Of a stretch of DNA of 64,000 bases, positions 1-7,858 are shown one piece after another. The position numbers and the translations under genes were made by a program. Source of the DNA: an uncultured Saprospiraceae bacterium (lineage in GTDB: Bacteria > Bacteroidota > Bacteroidia > Chitinophagales > Saprospiraceae); contig CALKJD010000110.1 of assembly GCA_937995755.1 (NCBI GenBank), positions 16,313 to 80,312 on the forward strand, read 5' to 3'. Positions within the stretch are counted from its first letter, which is position 1; each line of letters opens with the position of its first letter. A model generated the notes under the pieces. That model was not told where the DNA came from. It searched no databases and saw only the letters and a program-made list of their open reading frames with translations.

Positions 1-133
1 CAGAGTATGTGTAATATGTAGCGTCATCAGTATCCGGATCATAATATAGATCGTCAAACTGAGCTTGGAGGCTTACACTTGCGATTAATGCAAATATTAG
101 CGTCATGAATGTGTGTTGTAGTATGCTTTTCAT
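1..133 (-). CDS. N-terminus of a secreted protein (partial, runs off left edge)
   Basis: An open frame starts at an ATG (complement of 131-133) and runs leftward off the window. The 44 visible residues begin MKSILQHTFMTLIFALIASV and continue SLQAQ, a good Sec signal peptide with likely cleavage after QA or AQ. The mature part starts with an acidic, Tyr-rich stretch (FDDLYYDPDTDDATYYTYS). The family cannot be identified from so little. It is divergent from proS. The signal peptide reading is fairly safe; the function is unknown. Confidence 0.65.
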   Translation of the reverse strand, partial: MKSILQHTFMTLIFALIASVSLQAQFDDLYYDPDTDDATYYTYS

Positions 134-198
134 CTCCTATTAATTTTTAGATGGTGCAATATATCTCGACTCTCTTACATCGAACATTCGCAATTTAT

Positions 199-206
199 TA
201 CTTTTG
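199..206 (+). promoter_or_regulatory. candidate -7 promoter box for proS
   Basis: TACTTTTG is an exact match to the Bacteroidota -7 consensus TAnnTTTG. It lies on the proS strand about 160 bases before the proS ATG. I see no clear TTG -33 element at the expected distance, so this is tentative. Confidence 0.3.
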
Positions 207-365
207 CGATGATTTATCTGTTAAGGTGACTTTAAAGTCGAATAAATACTGTTAAAATGCGCAACTTGGATTCTTTTATCCACTGTGTTACAACACTATA
301 GACGCGAAAAAGAGCTTTGAAGTTTCATTTTCAAATTCCTTATATTTTATTTAACTATCCACATA

Positions 366-1835
366 ATGGCAAAGGAAATCACAAATAGAGAGGAGAATTA
401 CTCTCAATGGTACAATGATATTGTAAAAAAAGCAGAATTAGCTGAAAATTCAGCTGTAAGAGGATGTATGGTGATCAAACCCTATGGCTATGCGATATGG
501 GAAAAAATGAGAGACCAATTAGACATCATGTTTAAAGAGACTGGACACGTAAATGCGTACTTTCCTTTACTTGTGCCTAAGAGTTTATTTGAAGCCGAAG
601 AGAAAAATGCGGAAGGATTCGCTAAAGAATGTGCAGTAGTAACACACTACAGATTGGAAACAGATCCTGACAATGAAGGTAAACTAAGAGTGGACCCCAA
701 TGCTAAGTTGGAAGAAGAGTTGATCATTAGACCTACTTCTGAGGCTATTATTTGGAATACTTATAAAGGATGGATACATTCTTACAGAGATTTACCGTTA
801 CTTATCAATCAATGGGCTAATGTCATGAGATGGGAGATGCGTACGCGTCCATTTTTACGTACTGCGGAGTTTCTATGGCAAGAAGGGCATACCGCTCATG
901 CTACTAAAGATGAGGCTATGGAAGAAGCCAAGAAGATGCATGATGTATATGCGACTTTTGCAGAAGAGCATATGGCCATGCCGGTTATAAAAGGATATAA
1001 ATCAGAAAATGAAAGATTTGCAGGAGCAGATGATACATTTACGATTGAGGCATTAATGCAAGATGGGAAAGCATTGCAAGCAGGTACTTCTCACTTTTTA
1101 GGTCAAAATTTTGCTAAGGCGTTTGACGTGAAGTATCTCACTAGCGAAAATAAAGAAGAGTACGTTTGGGCTACTTCTTGGGGTGTATCTACGAGGCTCG
1201 TAGGCGCACTGATCATGACGCACTCAGATGATCAAGGGCTTGTGTTGCCTCCTAAGTTAGCACCTATCCAAGTGGTGATAGTACCGATACCTAAACCTAC
1301 TGACGAAATTATGGAAGTAGCTAACAAATTATCTGCTGAGCTAAAATCTAAAGGGATTTCTGTGAAAATAGATACAGATGATAGAAAGAGACCAGGATTT
1401 AAGTTTGCTGAATACGAAATGAAAGGAGTCCCAGTAAGATTAGGTATAGGAGCAAGAGATTTGGCTAAAGGAGTAGTAGAAGTAGCTAGAAGAGATGAGA
1501 AAACGAAAGAGTCTGTTGCCTTAGAAGGCTTGTCAGAACATGTAGAGCAACTTTTAGCTGATATACAGTCGAACCTTTTCAATAGGGCGCTTAAGTTTAG
1601 AGAAGAGCGATATACTGAAGCAAGTACATACGAAGAAATGAAACAAATACTCGACACCAAAGGAGGGTTCGTAAGAGCATTCTGGGATGGAACATCTGAG
1701 ACTGAGTTGAAAATAAAGGAAGAGACTAAAGCTACTATCAGATGTATTCCTTTAGAAGGCGGTGAAGGTGAAGGTACTTGTATCTACTCTGGAAAGCCTG
1801 CGACGCAGATTGCATTATTTGCAAAAGCATATTAG
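366..1835 (+). CDS. proS: prolyl-tRNA synthetase, type 3 (archaeal/eukaryotic type)
   Basis: Charges tRNA-Pro with proline in the cytoplasm. The 489 residues match the short type 3 ProRS, which lacks the editing (INS) insertion of the roughly 570-residue bacterial type. The class II core is clear, with the motif 2 region [20 protein letters not shown] near residues 158-177 followed by H-T-A-H. The C-terminus has the type 3 extension with two Cys residues (RCIPLEGG and GTCIYSGKP) and ends in the family's conserved FAKAY. The classical four-Cys zinc site is not complete. ATG 366 is the natural start because the conserved N-terminus ([12 protein letters not shown]) follows directly. The upstream gene is divergent and the next gene starts 106 bases downstream. 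Confidence 0.96.
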   Translation: MAKEITNREENYSQWYNDIVKKAELAENSAVRGCMVIKPYGYAIWEKMRDQLDIMFKETGHVNAYFPLLVPKSLFEAEEKNAEGFAKECAVVTHYRLETDPDNEGKLRVDPNAKLEEELIIRPTSEAIIWNTYKGWIHSYRDLPLLINQWANVMRWEMRTRPFLRTAEFLWQEGHTAHATKDEAMEEAKKMHDVYATFAEEHMAMPVIKGYKSENERFAGADDTFTIEALMQDGKALQAGTSHFLGQNFAKAFDVKYLTSENKEEYVWATSWGVSTRLVGALIMTHSDDQGLVLPPKLAPIQVVIVPIPKPTDEIMEVANKLSAELKSKGISVKIDTDDRKRPGFKFAEYEMKGVPVRLGIGARDLAKGVVEVARRDEKTKESVALEGLSEHVEQLLADIQSNLFNRALKFREERYTEASTYEEMKQILDTKGGFVRAFWDGTSETELKIKEETKATIRCIPLEGGEGEGTCIYSGKPATQIALFAKAY

Positions 1836-1941
1836 TGGCTTCTTGATTTCTTTAGGTTGATTTGAACTTTATATTAAGACGCTGACCTAATTATATAGAC
1901 GATAAATATACATACACAACAACATTATAAATAATAACCAT

Positions 1942-2346
1942 ATGTCATTTGAAATTGAAGGATTACTTCACAAGAAATTTGAAACAGAAAGTAAATCTGC
2001 AACATTCCAAGCGAGAGAATTCGTGATTCAAACTGATGGACAATATCCTCAGTACGTTAAGTTCCAGCTTACGCAAGATAAATGTGCTCTTATAGATTCT
2101 TATAATGAAGGATCGAAGATTAAAGTAAATTTTGATCTAAGAGGTAGAGAGTGGAACGAAAAATATTTCACTAACCTGAATGCTTGGAAAGTAAGTGCAG
2201 CTCAAGATGTTGCCGCAGCTACACCTCCACCTGCAGCTGGGATGTCTGATTTTTCTGGTATTAATGAAAACTACGCTAATACAGCAACTCCAGCAGCTCC
2301 TGCAGCCAACGCTAAGACTGAAGATTTTGACGATTTACCATTTTAG
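1942..2346 (+). CDS. DUF3127 protein with an SSB-like acidic tail
   Basis: A 134-residue protein. Residues 1-85 form a compact beta-rich domain (MSFEIEGLLHKKFET, QYVKFQLTQDKCALID, WNEKYFTNLNAWKV) that I recognise as DUF3127, an OB-fold-like family of Bacteroidota. An Ala/Pro-rich linker of about 30 residues follows. The last eight residues are EDFDDLPF, closely resembling the DFDDDIPF tail of single-stranded DNA-binding protein (SSB), which docks replication and repair enzymes. I infer a nucleic-acid-binding role with SSB-type partner recruitment. Family membership is from recognition, not a search. It stands alone after proS with its own A-rich leader. Confidence 0.8.
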   Translation: MSFEIEGLLHKKFETESKSATFQAREFVIQTDGQYPQYVKFQLTQDKCALIDSYNEGSKIKVNFDLRGREWNEKYFTNLNAWKVSAAQDVAAATPPPAAGMSDFSGINENYANTATPAAPAANAKTEDFDDLPF

Positions 2347-2531
2347 GTAAAGCGTTTACGAAGTAAACGCGGAATGTGCGGAGTATAATGTGTTTTGCGC
2401 AGCAAACACATGGGCACCGAACATAAAAAAGCAGTAAACGCTCTGTCGTAGAGAGTTACCAATTTATTTGAAGTCAAATAAAAGCAAAGATCATTCTCAA
2501 TAGAATATCACATATAAATAATGCAAGAAGA
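2347..2531. other. hairpin-rich spacer
   Basis: This 185-base gap holds strong inverted repeats: an 8-bp stem with a 3-base loop at 2352-2370 (GCGTTTAC gaa GTAAACGC) and an 8-bp stem at 2388-2411 (ATGTGTTT...AAACACAT). GTAAACGC occurs again near 2434. No T-run follows the stems, so they do not look like ordinary intrinsic terminators. A structured mRNA tail or leader is possible. Confidence 0.5.
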
Positions 2532-3089
2532 GTGGTGCCGTTACGGTTATCACTCTTTTTGTATACATTATGGTGTGGTGTAGTCTCGGTCTCAGCACAG
2601 GAGCTTATTGGCTTTTCAGCGGAATATGGTGATACCTTCATCGAGTGGAATGTGATACCTGCGGATGAAACTATAGATATAGGAGAGTTAAATCTAAGTT
2701 GGCCTCATGAGTCTCAATGGAATGATTGGCAGTATCAAGTAGATGGTAGGGTAGGAAATATTAGACAAAAATGGATCAATAGACCCAATGAGTGGGAGTT
2801 GATAGATGGGGAGTATGTCGTAGCTATTAAAAATCAATGGAAGGGTGATCTTACCATATGGAGGATTAAGTGCGATGATTATAGCTTGAAGTTTGAAAGT
2901 AAATACAATAATCTCGCTGATGAATGGACACTTACCACTGATAAATATGGTGACTTTGAAATTTATACTGAGTACGAAGGCGATCCAAGAGATTGGATTA
3001 TAGAAGATAGTTTGGATGTAGATGTACCCTTAGCTATTAAGATGGCAATGATATTTATCTCAATTCATTATAGCGTCCCTCACAAATAG
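2532..3089 (+). CDS. small secreted Trp-rich protein of unknown function
   Basis: A 185-residue protein with an N-terminal signal peptide (LRLSLFLYTLWCGVVSVSAQ). The body is acidic and unusually rich in Trp and Tyr, with Trp at roughly regular spacing (SQWNDWQYQV, RQKWINRPNEWELI, NQWKGDLTIWRIK, DEWTLTT, RDWIIED), which suggests repeated short beta strands. There is no T9SS tail, lipobox or known domain that I can see. No ATG fits the signal peptide; two tandem GTG codons at 2532 and 2535 are the candidate starts. A bidirectional terminator separates it from bcp. The frame and export signal are reasonably supported; the function is unknown. Confidence 0.6.
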   Translation: MVPLRLSLFLYTLWCGVVSVSAQELIGFSAEYGDTFIEWNVIPADETIDIGELNLSWPHESQWNDWQYQVDGRVGNIRQKWINRPNEWELIDGEYVVAIKNQWKGDLTIWRIKCDDYSLKFESKYNNLADEWTLTTDKYGDFEIYTEYEGDPRDWIIEDSLDVDVPLAIKMAMIFISIHYSVPHK

Positions 3090-3150
3090 GGAGGCTATTG
3101 TTTTTTGCGCATTCCAAATCACCTTACACTAGAGCTGGCATAAAATAAAA

Positions 3151-3178
3151 ATAGACCCTAACTACAGCTAGGGTCTAT
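3151..3178. terminator. bidirectional intrinsic terminator
   Basis: A 10-bp perfect stem (ATAGACCCTA / TAGGGTCTAT) with an 8-base loop lies between convergent genes. The minus-strand transcript ends in a T-rich tail (TTTTTATTTTAT), so it serves bcp best. Confidence 0.8.
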
Positions 3179-3202
3179 GTATATTTTATATTCTGCGAAT
3201 TT

Positions 3203-3667
3203 TTAATTCTCCAGAGCCTCTTTAAGTTGCTCTGCATGTTCTTTGGTTTTCACTTTCTTAATGATCTCCACAACTTTACCTTCTTCATCCATTACAAATG
3301 TGGTACGGTGTACACCATCAAATTCTCTACCCATGAATTTTTTGGGGCCCCATATGCCGAAAGCTTTGATGATTTCTTTTTCTGGATCCGCTATAAGCGA
3401 GTATTGAAACTCATACTTATCAATGAATTTCTGATGTTTTTTTTCATTATCTGGACTCACACCAAATATTTGATAGCCATTCTTTTCAAACCATCTGTAA
3501 TTATCTCTCAGATTACATGCCTCTCTTGTACATCCTGGACTATCGTCTTTTGGGTAGAAGAATAAAATATACTTGGACCCCTTGAGACTTGCAGAACTCA
3601 CCTCCGTTCCATTTTCTATATTCCCCTTAAAACTAGGAGCGTTATCTCCAATATTCAAATGCGTCAT
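3203..3667 (-). CDS. bcp: thioredoxin-dependent peroxiredoxin (Bcp/PrxQ)
   Basis: A cytoplasmic peroxiredoxin that reduces hydroperoxides. The 154-residue length is typical for Bcp. The motif YPKDDSPGCTREACNLRD holds the peroxidatic Cys46 and, five residues later, Cys51, the resolving Cys of the atypical two-Cys PrxQ group. A downstream R-T-T-F-V-M-D segment is also characteristic. It is a single gene ending at a strong terminator. A thioredoxin that could recycle it (trxA) lies about 33 kb away in this window, though that partnership is only inferred. Confidence 0.95.
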   Translation of the reverse strand: MTHLNIGDNAPSFKGNIENGTEVSSASLKGSKYILFFYPKDDSPGCTREACNLRDNYRWFEKNGYQIFGVSPDNEKKHQKFIDKYEFQYSLIADPEKEIIKAFGIWGPKKFMGREFDGVHRTTFVMDEEGKVVEIIKKVKTKEHAEQLKEALEN

Positions 3668-3749
3668 GTCTAACTTATTTCGTGTAATAGTTAGACAAAA
3701 TGAGTGGTGGGTTGTTCACACAAGTGACAATTATTTTAAATAAATGTTA

Positions 3750-5426
3750 CTAATGGTGTAAAAGTTGAGAGTAGCTGGATTTGTTCCCTTTTTCATCGGT
3801 AGCAATAATAGTAAGTTCACGCTGACCTGAGATAAAAGCCTTTTTAGGTACTACTAAAGTATGATCAAGTATTTTGAATGGAGAAATGATCCATTGCCCA
3901 TCAATATAGGTATCGATGCTTACATCAGATATGTTGTCTTTCACTGTGAATGAGAGGTCTTTATCTAAGGAGGTCTGTCTAGGAATAATGTTGGGTGGTA
4001 TAGTGTCAATGTATAAACTATAATCTCCAAATACCTTAGTGTTAAAATTAAGGCTATCGCCTATTATTACTCCACCTTTATAGGTGAGATCTCCATCTTC
4101 ATCTATAAGTACTGCACAAAGCTTGGTAAGAAGTACTGAATCTGTCGATATAATAGGAATGGTGATATTAATAGGCTTGTAAAGAGGACTTCTGTCCTTA
4201 TGAATACTATAGACAGTATAATCCTCATTTCTAGATTCACTATAATTGAAATATAAATCTCTATCTAGAGCATTGGTTTCTAGAGTCATATGGCAGCTTC
4301 CAAGTTTGAAGTTGTAGGCTTGGTCGTATTTTATTAGTTTTTCAAAAGAAGAACTGTTCTCAACCATCTTATTACTACGGCTTACGTCAAATTGAACTTT
4401 TGATGTATTACCACTGAAGTCTGAAGCTTCGATTTCTACCTTTCTCGGTTTTGAACTAAATATTGATATGATACCGTTTTTACTCGTCTCATCATATATA
4501 TTTAATAGGTTGCCTGGCATCGGATAGCACCGTACCGCCGTGCGTTTATGTTCTTTTTTATCTGCATAGTCTATATGTGTTTTGATATATGCAGTTTCAT
4601 CCCAGTTGACACTATCTACAGTTACACCGTATCTAAGGGTGTCGTCTACAGACATTTTTATTTTGTAGATACCGTTTTTATTGCTTGCGCCATCCATTCT
4701 GTCCCATCCTTGGAGTAATACGCCTATACGCCATGCAGGAATAGTCACAGCTCCTTTGCCGATGGTATATTTACCTTTGCCTACTTTTTGAGTGGGGTAG
4801 TTGCTGAAGTGGGTTTGCTGATGATCAGGACTAAGTCCGTGAATAGATACACTAGCTACATCAGGCGCAATGTTGTCCTTTGGACCTATTCCAAATAGTA
4901 GCGGATTTATAGGTGTTTCACTTTTAGTGTTTCTAATTTCAAAATGTAGATGAGCTCCGTACGATCTTCCACTATTGCCTAAGAAGCCTATAAATGCACC
5001 TCGCGTTAGTATTAATTTTTCTTTTTGCGGATATATGTCGATTTCGTAGGATTGAGATGCGAGTTGAAGACGTTGGATGTACTCTTCGATCGAGTCTTGA
5101 AATTCAAACATGTGAGCATAGACAGAAGTGTATCCATTAGGATGATCTACATATAATACTCGTCCGTAACCGCCTGTTTGAATTTTGATTCTAGATATAT
5201 ACCCAGGAGCTGCCACAAAAAGAGAATCTCCGCTTTTATTAAATTTTGAAGGCTTGATATCCAGTCCAGCATGAAAGTGCGTCGCTCGCAGCTCACCAAA
5301 TGATCCAGCTAATATGATATCATGCTTGATGGGCGAATCAAAATAGCTAGTATCTAGCATCTTCTGTGCATGTAGACTCATACCTACTAGTAAAATGTAA
5401 AGGCACAGCCTTATTCTCATTATCAT
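3750..5426 (-). CDS. secreted M23 family metallopeptidase
   Basis: A LytM/M23 zinc endopeptidase-like protein of 558 residues, expected to act on peptidoglycan. After a short signal peptide (LCLYILLVGMSLHAQ) the catalytic domain comes early. HFHAGLDI supplies H52 and D56 of the HxxxD zinc motif, and GAHLHFE supplies H159 and H161. A long C-terminal part of nearly 400 residues looks beta-rich and may be an Ig-like or substrate-binding region I cannot name. The start ATG overlaps the meaB stop by four bases (ATGA), so the two are translationally coupled. All expected zinc ligands are present, so it is probably active. Confidence 0.9.
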   Translation of the reverse strand: MIMRIRLCLYILLVGMSLHAQKMLDTSYFDSPIKHDIILAGSFGELRATHFHAGLDIKPSKFNKSGDSLFVAAPGYISRIKIQTGGYGRVLYVDHPNGYTSVYAHMFEFQDSIEEYIQRLQLASQSYEIDIYPQKEKLILTRGAFIGFLGNSGRSYGAHLHFEIRNTKSETPINPLLFGIGPKDNIAPDVASVSIHGLSPDHQQTHFSNYPTQKVGKGKYTIGKGAVTIPAWRIGVLLQGWDRMDGASNKNGIYKIKMSVDDTLRYGVTVDSVNWDETAYIKTHIDYADKKEHKRTAVRCYPMPGNLLNIYDETSKNGIISIFSSKPRKVEIEASDFSGNTSKVQFDVSRSNKMVENSSSFEKLIKYDQAYNFKLGSCHMTLETNALDRDLYFNYSESRNEDYTVYSIHKDRSPLYKPINITIPIISTDSVLLTKLCAVLIDEDGDLTYKGGVIIGDSLNFNTKVFGDYSLYIDTIPPNIIPRQTSLDKDLSFTVKDNISDVSIDTYIDGQWIISPFKILDHTLVVPKKAFISGQRELTIIATDEKGNKSSYSQLLHH

Positions 5427-6475
5427 AATGTTGGATTGCCGAATGTCTGGTGAATGAGTGTTCTGAGTTCATATATAAGACTATGAGTCGAACGCTTGCC
5501 TTCAAGAATAAGATTCTTAAAACTCTCTAATGTGGCTGATATTTTTGGATTGCTGGTAATTATTTGACCAATTTCTTGCTCTATAGATTTATAAAGCCAA
5601 TCGATATCTTGCTTGATTCTTTTATTTTTAAATCGACCTTTCTCCTTGGATAAGGTACAGAATGCGTTGACTTGATCTGTAAGTTGGTTGATGCCAAATC
5701 CGTGTAGGCCTGAGATCATTGCGACGGGTACTCTCCACTCGATGATAGGGTGGTGATACAGACCGAGTGCATTGCGATATGACTTAGCAGATTCAGTAGC
5801 TAGCTGCATTCGATCTTCATCTGCTTTATTGATAGCTACTATATCTGCGAGCTCTACGATTCCTCTTTTGATACCTTGTATCTCATCTCCTGCGCCTGGA
5901 AGTAGTAATAGTACAAATACGTCTGACATTTCAGCCGCCATAGTCTCTGATTGGCCTACGCCCACAGTTTCAATGAGTATAATATCGTAACCTGCAGACT
6001 CACAAAGCCTAATGCTCTCTCGCGTGGCATGATGTACGCCACCGAGTGTTAGTCCAGCAGCACTTGGTCTTATATATGCATTAGGATGTTGGCCTAGAGC
6101 TTCCATCCTTGTCTTGTCTCCAAGTATACTACCATGTGTGACACTACTACTAGGGTCTATAGCTAATACGGCTACTCTATGCCCTTGATTGGCATATTGT
6201 AACCCCCAGTTTTCGATCAAGGTACTTTTGCCGACTCCTGGAGAGCCAGATACAGCAATCCGTATAGATGTTGGTGTAGTGTGATTAGACAGATAGTCTG
6301 CTATTTCTGTAGAAATTTGTCTTTTAGATAGATCGTTACTTTCTGCTAAGGTAATGGCTTTGCTCAGTGCAAATCTATCACGCTCTATGATCGCTTTAGC
6401 AATGTCGGTAGCAGACCGGTTGCTTTTAGATTTTGATCGATAAGACGGATTAATATGTTCCATAGTAGAATGCAA
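5423..6475 (-). CDS. meaB: methylmalonyl-CoA mutase-associated GTPase MeaB
   Basis: A P-loop GTPase that protects and gates cofactor loading of adenosylcobalamin-dependent methylmalonyl-CoA mutase. The 350 residues show Walker A (SGSPGVGKST, residues 76-85), the switch-like ETVGVGQSE, and the guanine-specificity NKAD. ATG at 6475 fits; Met5 is an alternative start. The mutase subunits are not in this window. The only partner in the operon is the downstream M23 peptidase (4-base overlap), which has no obvious functional link. Confidence 0.95.
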   Translation of the reverse strand: MHSTMEHINPSYRSKSKSNRSATDIAKAIIERDRFALSKAITLAESNDLSKRQISTEIADYLSNHTTPTSIRIAVSGSPGVGKSTLIENWGLQYANQGHRVAVLAIDPSSSVTHGSILGDKTRMEALGQHPNAYIRPSAAGLTLGGVHHATRESIRLCESAGYDIILIETVGVGQSETMAAEMSDVFVLLLLPGAGDEIQGIKRGIVELADIVAINKADEDRMQLATESAKSYRNALGLYHHPIIEWRVPVAMISGLHGFGINQLTDQVNAFCTLSKEKGRFKNKRIKQDIDWLYKSIEQEIGQIITSNPKISATLESFKNLILEGKRSTHSLIYELRTLIHQTFGNPTL

Positions 6476-6501
6476 TTATATAACCGAGTATAAACAGAAA
6501 A

Positions 6502-6528
6502 AGTGCTCTACCCATCGGATAGAACACT
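6502..6528 (-). terminator. intrinsic terminator of rpsT
   Basis: On the minus strand AGTGTTCTA pairs with TAGAGCACT (one G-U) around a 9-base loop and runs straight into TTTTTC. It lies just after the rpsT gene and before meaB. Confidence 0.7.
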
Positions 6529-6575
6529 CTTATATATTTTCAGAGAGTAAAAAATACTCTAGATTTAGCTATTTC

Positions 6576-6833
6576 TTAAGCAGAAAGCTTAGTTACAAAC
6601 TTAGTAAGCTTACTTTTTAAGTTACTTGCCTTGTTTTTATGCCAAGTGTTTTTCTGAGCTAGTCTATCGATCATGCTTATAACATGAGGAAGGAATTTTT
6701 TCGCTTCTGTACCATCTTCCATCTCTCTAAGCTTAAGTATAGCTGTACGAGCAGACTTCTTGTAGTATCTGTTTCTTAGACGAATTTTAGCGTCTTGTCT
6801 GATTCTCTTCTTTGATGACTGATGTTGTGCCAT
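6576..6833 (-). CDS. rpsT: 30S ribosomal protein S20
   Basis: A small-subunit protein binding 16S rRNA. The 85 residues show the typical very basic helical N-terminus (MAQHQSSKKRIRQDAKIRLR) and the alternating Lys/Ala helices of bacterial S20. It is monocistronic, with a near-perfect promoter upstream (6860-6888) and an intrinsic terminator downstream. Confidence 0.96.
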   Translation of the reverse strand: MAQHQSSKKRIRQDAKIRLRNRYYKKSARTAILKLREMEDGTEAKKFLPHVISMIDRLAQKNTWHKNKASNLKSKLTKFVTKLSA

Positions 6834-6859
6834 TGTATTGTATCTTTTAAATTGGGCTG

Positions 6860-6888
6860 CAAAAGTAATTTAAATATCTGAATAACAA
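6860..6888 (-). promoter_or_regulatory. rpsT promoter (TTG-N18-TACTTTTG)
   Basis: The minus strand carries TTG, 18 bases, then TACTTTTG, matching the Bacteroidota sigma-ABfr pattern of a -33 TTG and -7 TAnnTTTG. The box ends 26 bases upstream of the ATG. Confidence 0.6.
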
Positions 6889-6981
6889 AAGACTACGGTA
6901 AAAATAATCGCTTATTTGATGATATTTAAAACCTTTGTAATCCATATGGATTTATTATATGTCTAAGGTGTTGATAGTAAA

Positions 6982-7467
6982 TTACTTGCCTTTGTACTTG
7001 TAAGCGATATAGTAGATGTTTCTTTCATCACTATTCTCTAAAGGTACTTCGCTTTTATATACTATGCTTACATTATAGCGACCTACCTTACCGCTAAAGT
7101 CATTTTCTATCACTTCATCTAACGGTAAACGTATATCTAAGTCTGTATTTGAATCGAGTTTTTCGACAACTCGCATCTCTTGCAGAGTTCTTGTCTTGTA
7201 CTTTTTACTTTCATCTTGCTCTATATGCAATAATATATCGCTGAGATCAAGAGTGTTAGCAGAAACATTTGTCGCGTTTATGTCTGTCTCACCTTTCATG
7301 CCATAGTGAGTTTTAAATTTCAACTCGGACTTCAATATGGTAATAGCTTCTTTATCTGAAAGGCTGATTTCTTCCTGAGCCATTTTTTTTGTGGATGAGC
7401 AGGAAATAAACAAAATACTGAGTATGCTTATATACAGTACGTTGAGTGAGTATTTAGCTATATTCAT
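6982..7467 (-). CDS. small lipoprotein of unknown function
   Basis: 161 residues starting with a lipoprotein signal (VLYISILSILFISC, with ISC as lipobox, then SSTKK). The mature part is polar and looks alpha/beta, with no motif that I recognise. Its start overlaps the stop of the S4-domain gene by one base (TAATG), so the two are translationally coupled. The coupling of a surface lipoprotein to a ribosome-associated-type protein is odd and may only reflect gene packing. Confidence 0.7.
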   Translation of the reverse strand: MNIAKYSLNVLYISILSILFISCSSTKKMAQEEISLSDKEAITILKSELKFKTHYGMKGETDINATNVSANTLDLSDILLHIEQDESKKYKTRTLQEMRVVEKLDSNTDLDIRLPLDEVIENDFSGKVGRYNVSIVYKSEVPLENSDERNIYYIAYKYKGK

Positions 7468-7691
7468 TATTCTATGATTTCGATTTGTTTGATTCCAAAG
7501 AGGACTTTGTCGCCTGCGCGAAGTTTTTTACCACGTCTAGTTTCGACTTCGCCATTGACAGATATTTCTCCGTTTTGACAATACATCTTTACTTCACCTC
7601 CGGAATTAACTAAGCTTGCAAGCTTCATAAGATTTTTAAGTTCGATATATTCTTTTCCTTCTAAGGCAAATTGTGCTTCTTGTATTTTCAT
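7467..7691 (-). CDS. S4-domain RNA-binding protein (YbcJ/YaaA-like)
   Basis: A 74-residue protein consisting essentially of one S4 RNA-binding domain. EYIELKNLMKLASLVNSGG and the later NGEVETRRGKKLRAGDKV match the small stand-alone S4 proteins of the YbcJ/YaaA type, including the conserved RRGKKLR basic stretch. These are thought to bind structured RNA, possibly rRNA; the exact role is unsettled. It is first in a two-gene unit with the downstream lipoprotein. Confidence 0.85.
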   Translation of the reverse strand: MKIQEAQFALEGKEYIELKNLMKLASLVNSGGEVKMYCQNGEISVNGEVETRRGKKLRAGDKVLFGIKQIEIIE

Positions 7692-7713
7692 AAGTGTATC
7701 AATGATTATTAAG

Positions 7714-7721
7714 CAAAAATA
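7714..7721 (-). promoter_or_regulatory. candidate -7 box for the S4 gene
   Basis: The minus strand reads TATTTTTG, an exact TAnnTTTG match, 22 bases before the S4 start codon. No clear -33 TTG is seen. Confidence 0.4.
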
Positions 7722-7858
7722 GTGCTGAAATGACTGGATATTTTAATTCTTCCTTTGGCGAACTATAGAAAAGCAATGCAGTAATATATGGAGACACTTA
7801 ATCTGAGAAGATAATTACTTGTCATAGTTCATTATCAAAATAAAATAGTGGTTGACGC

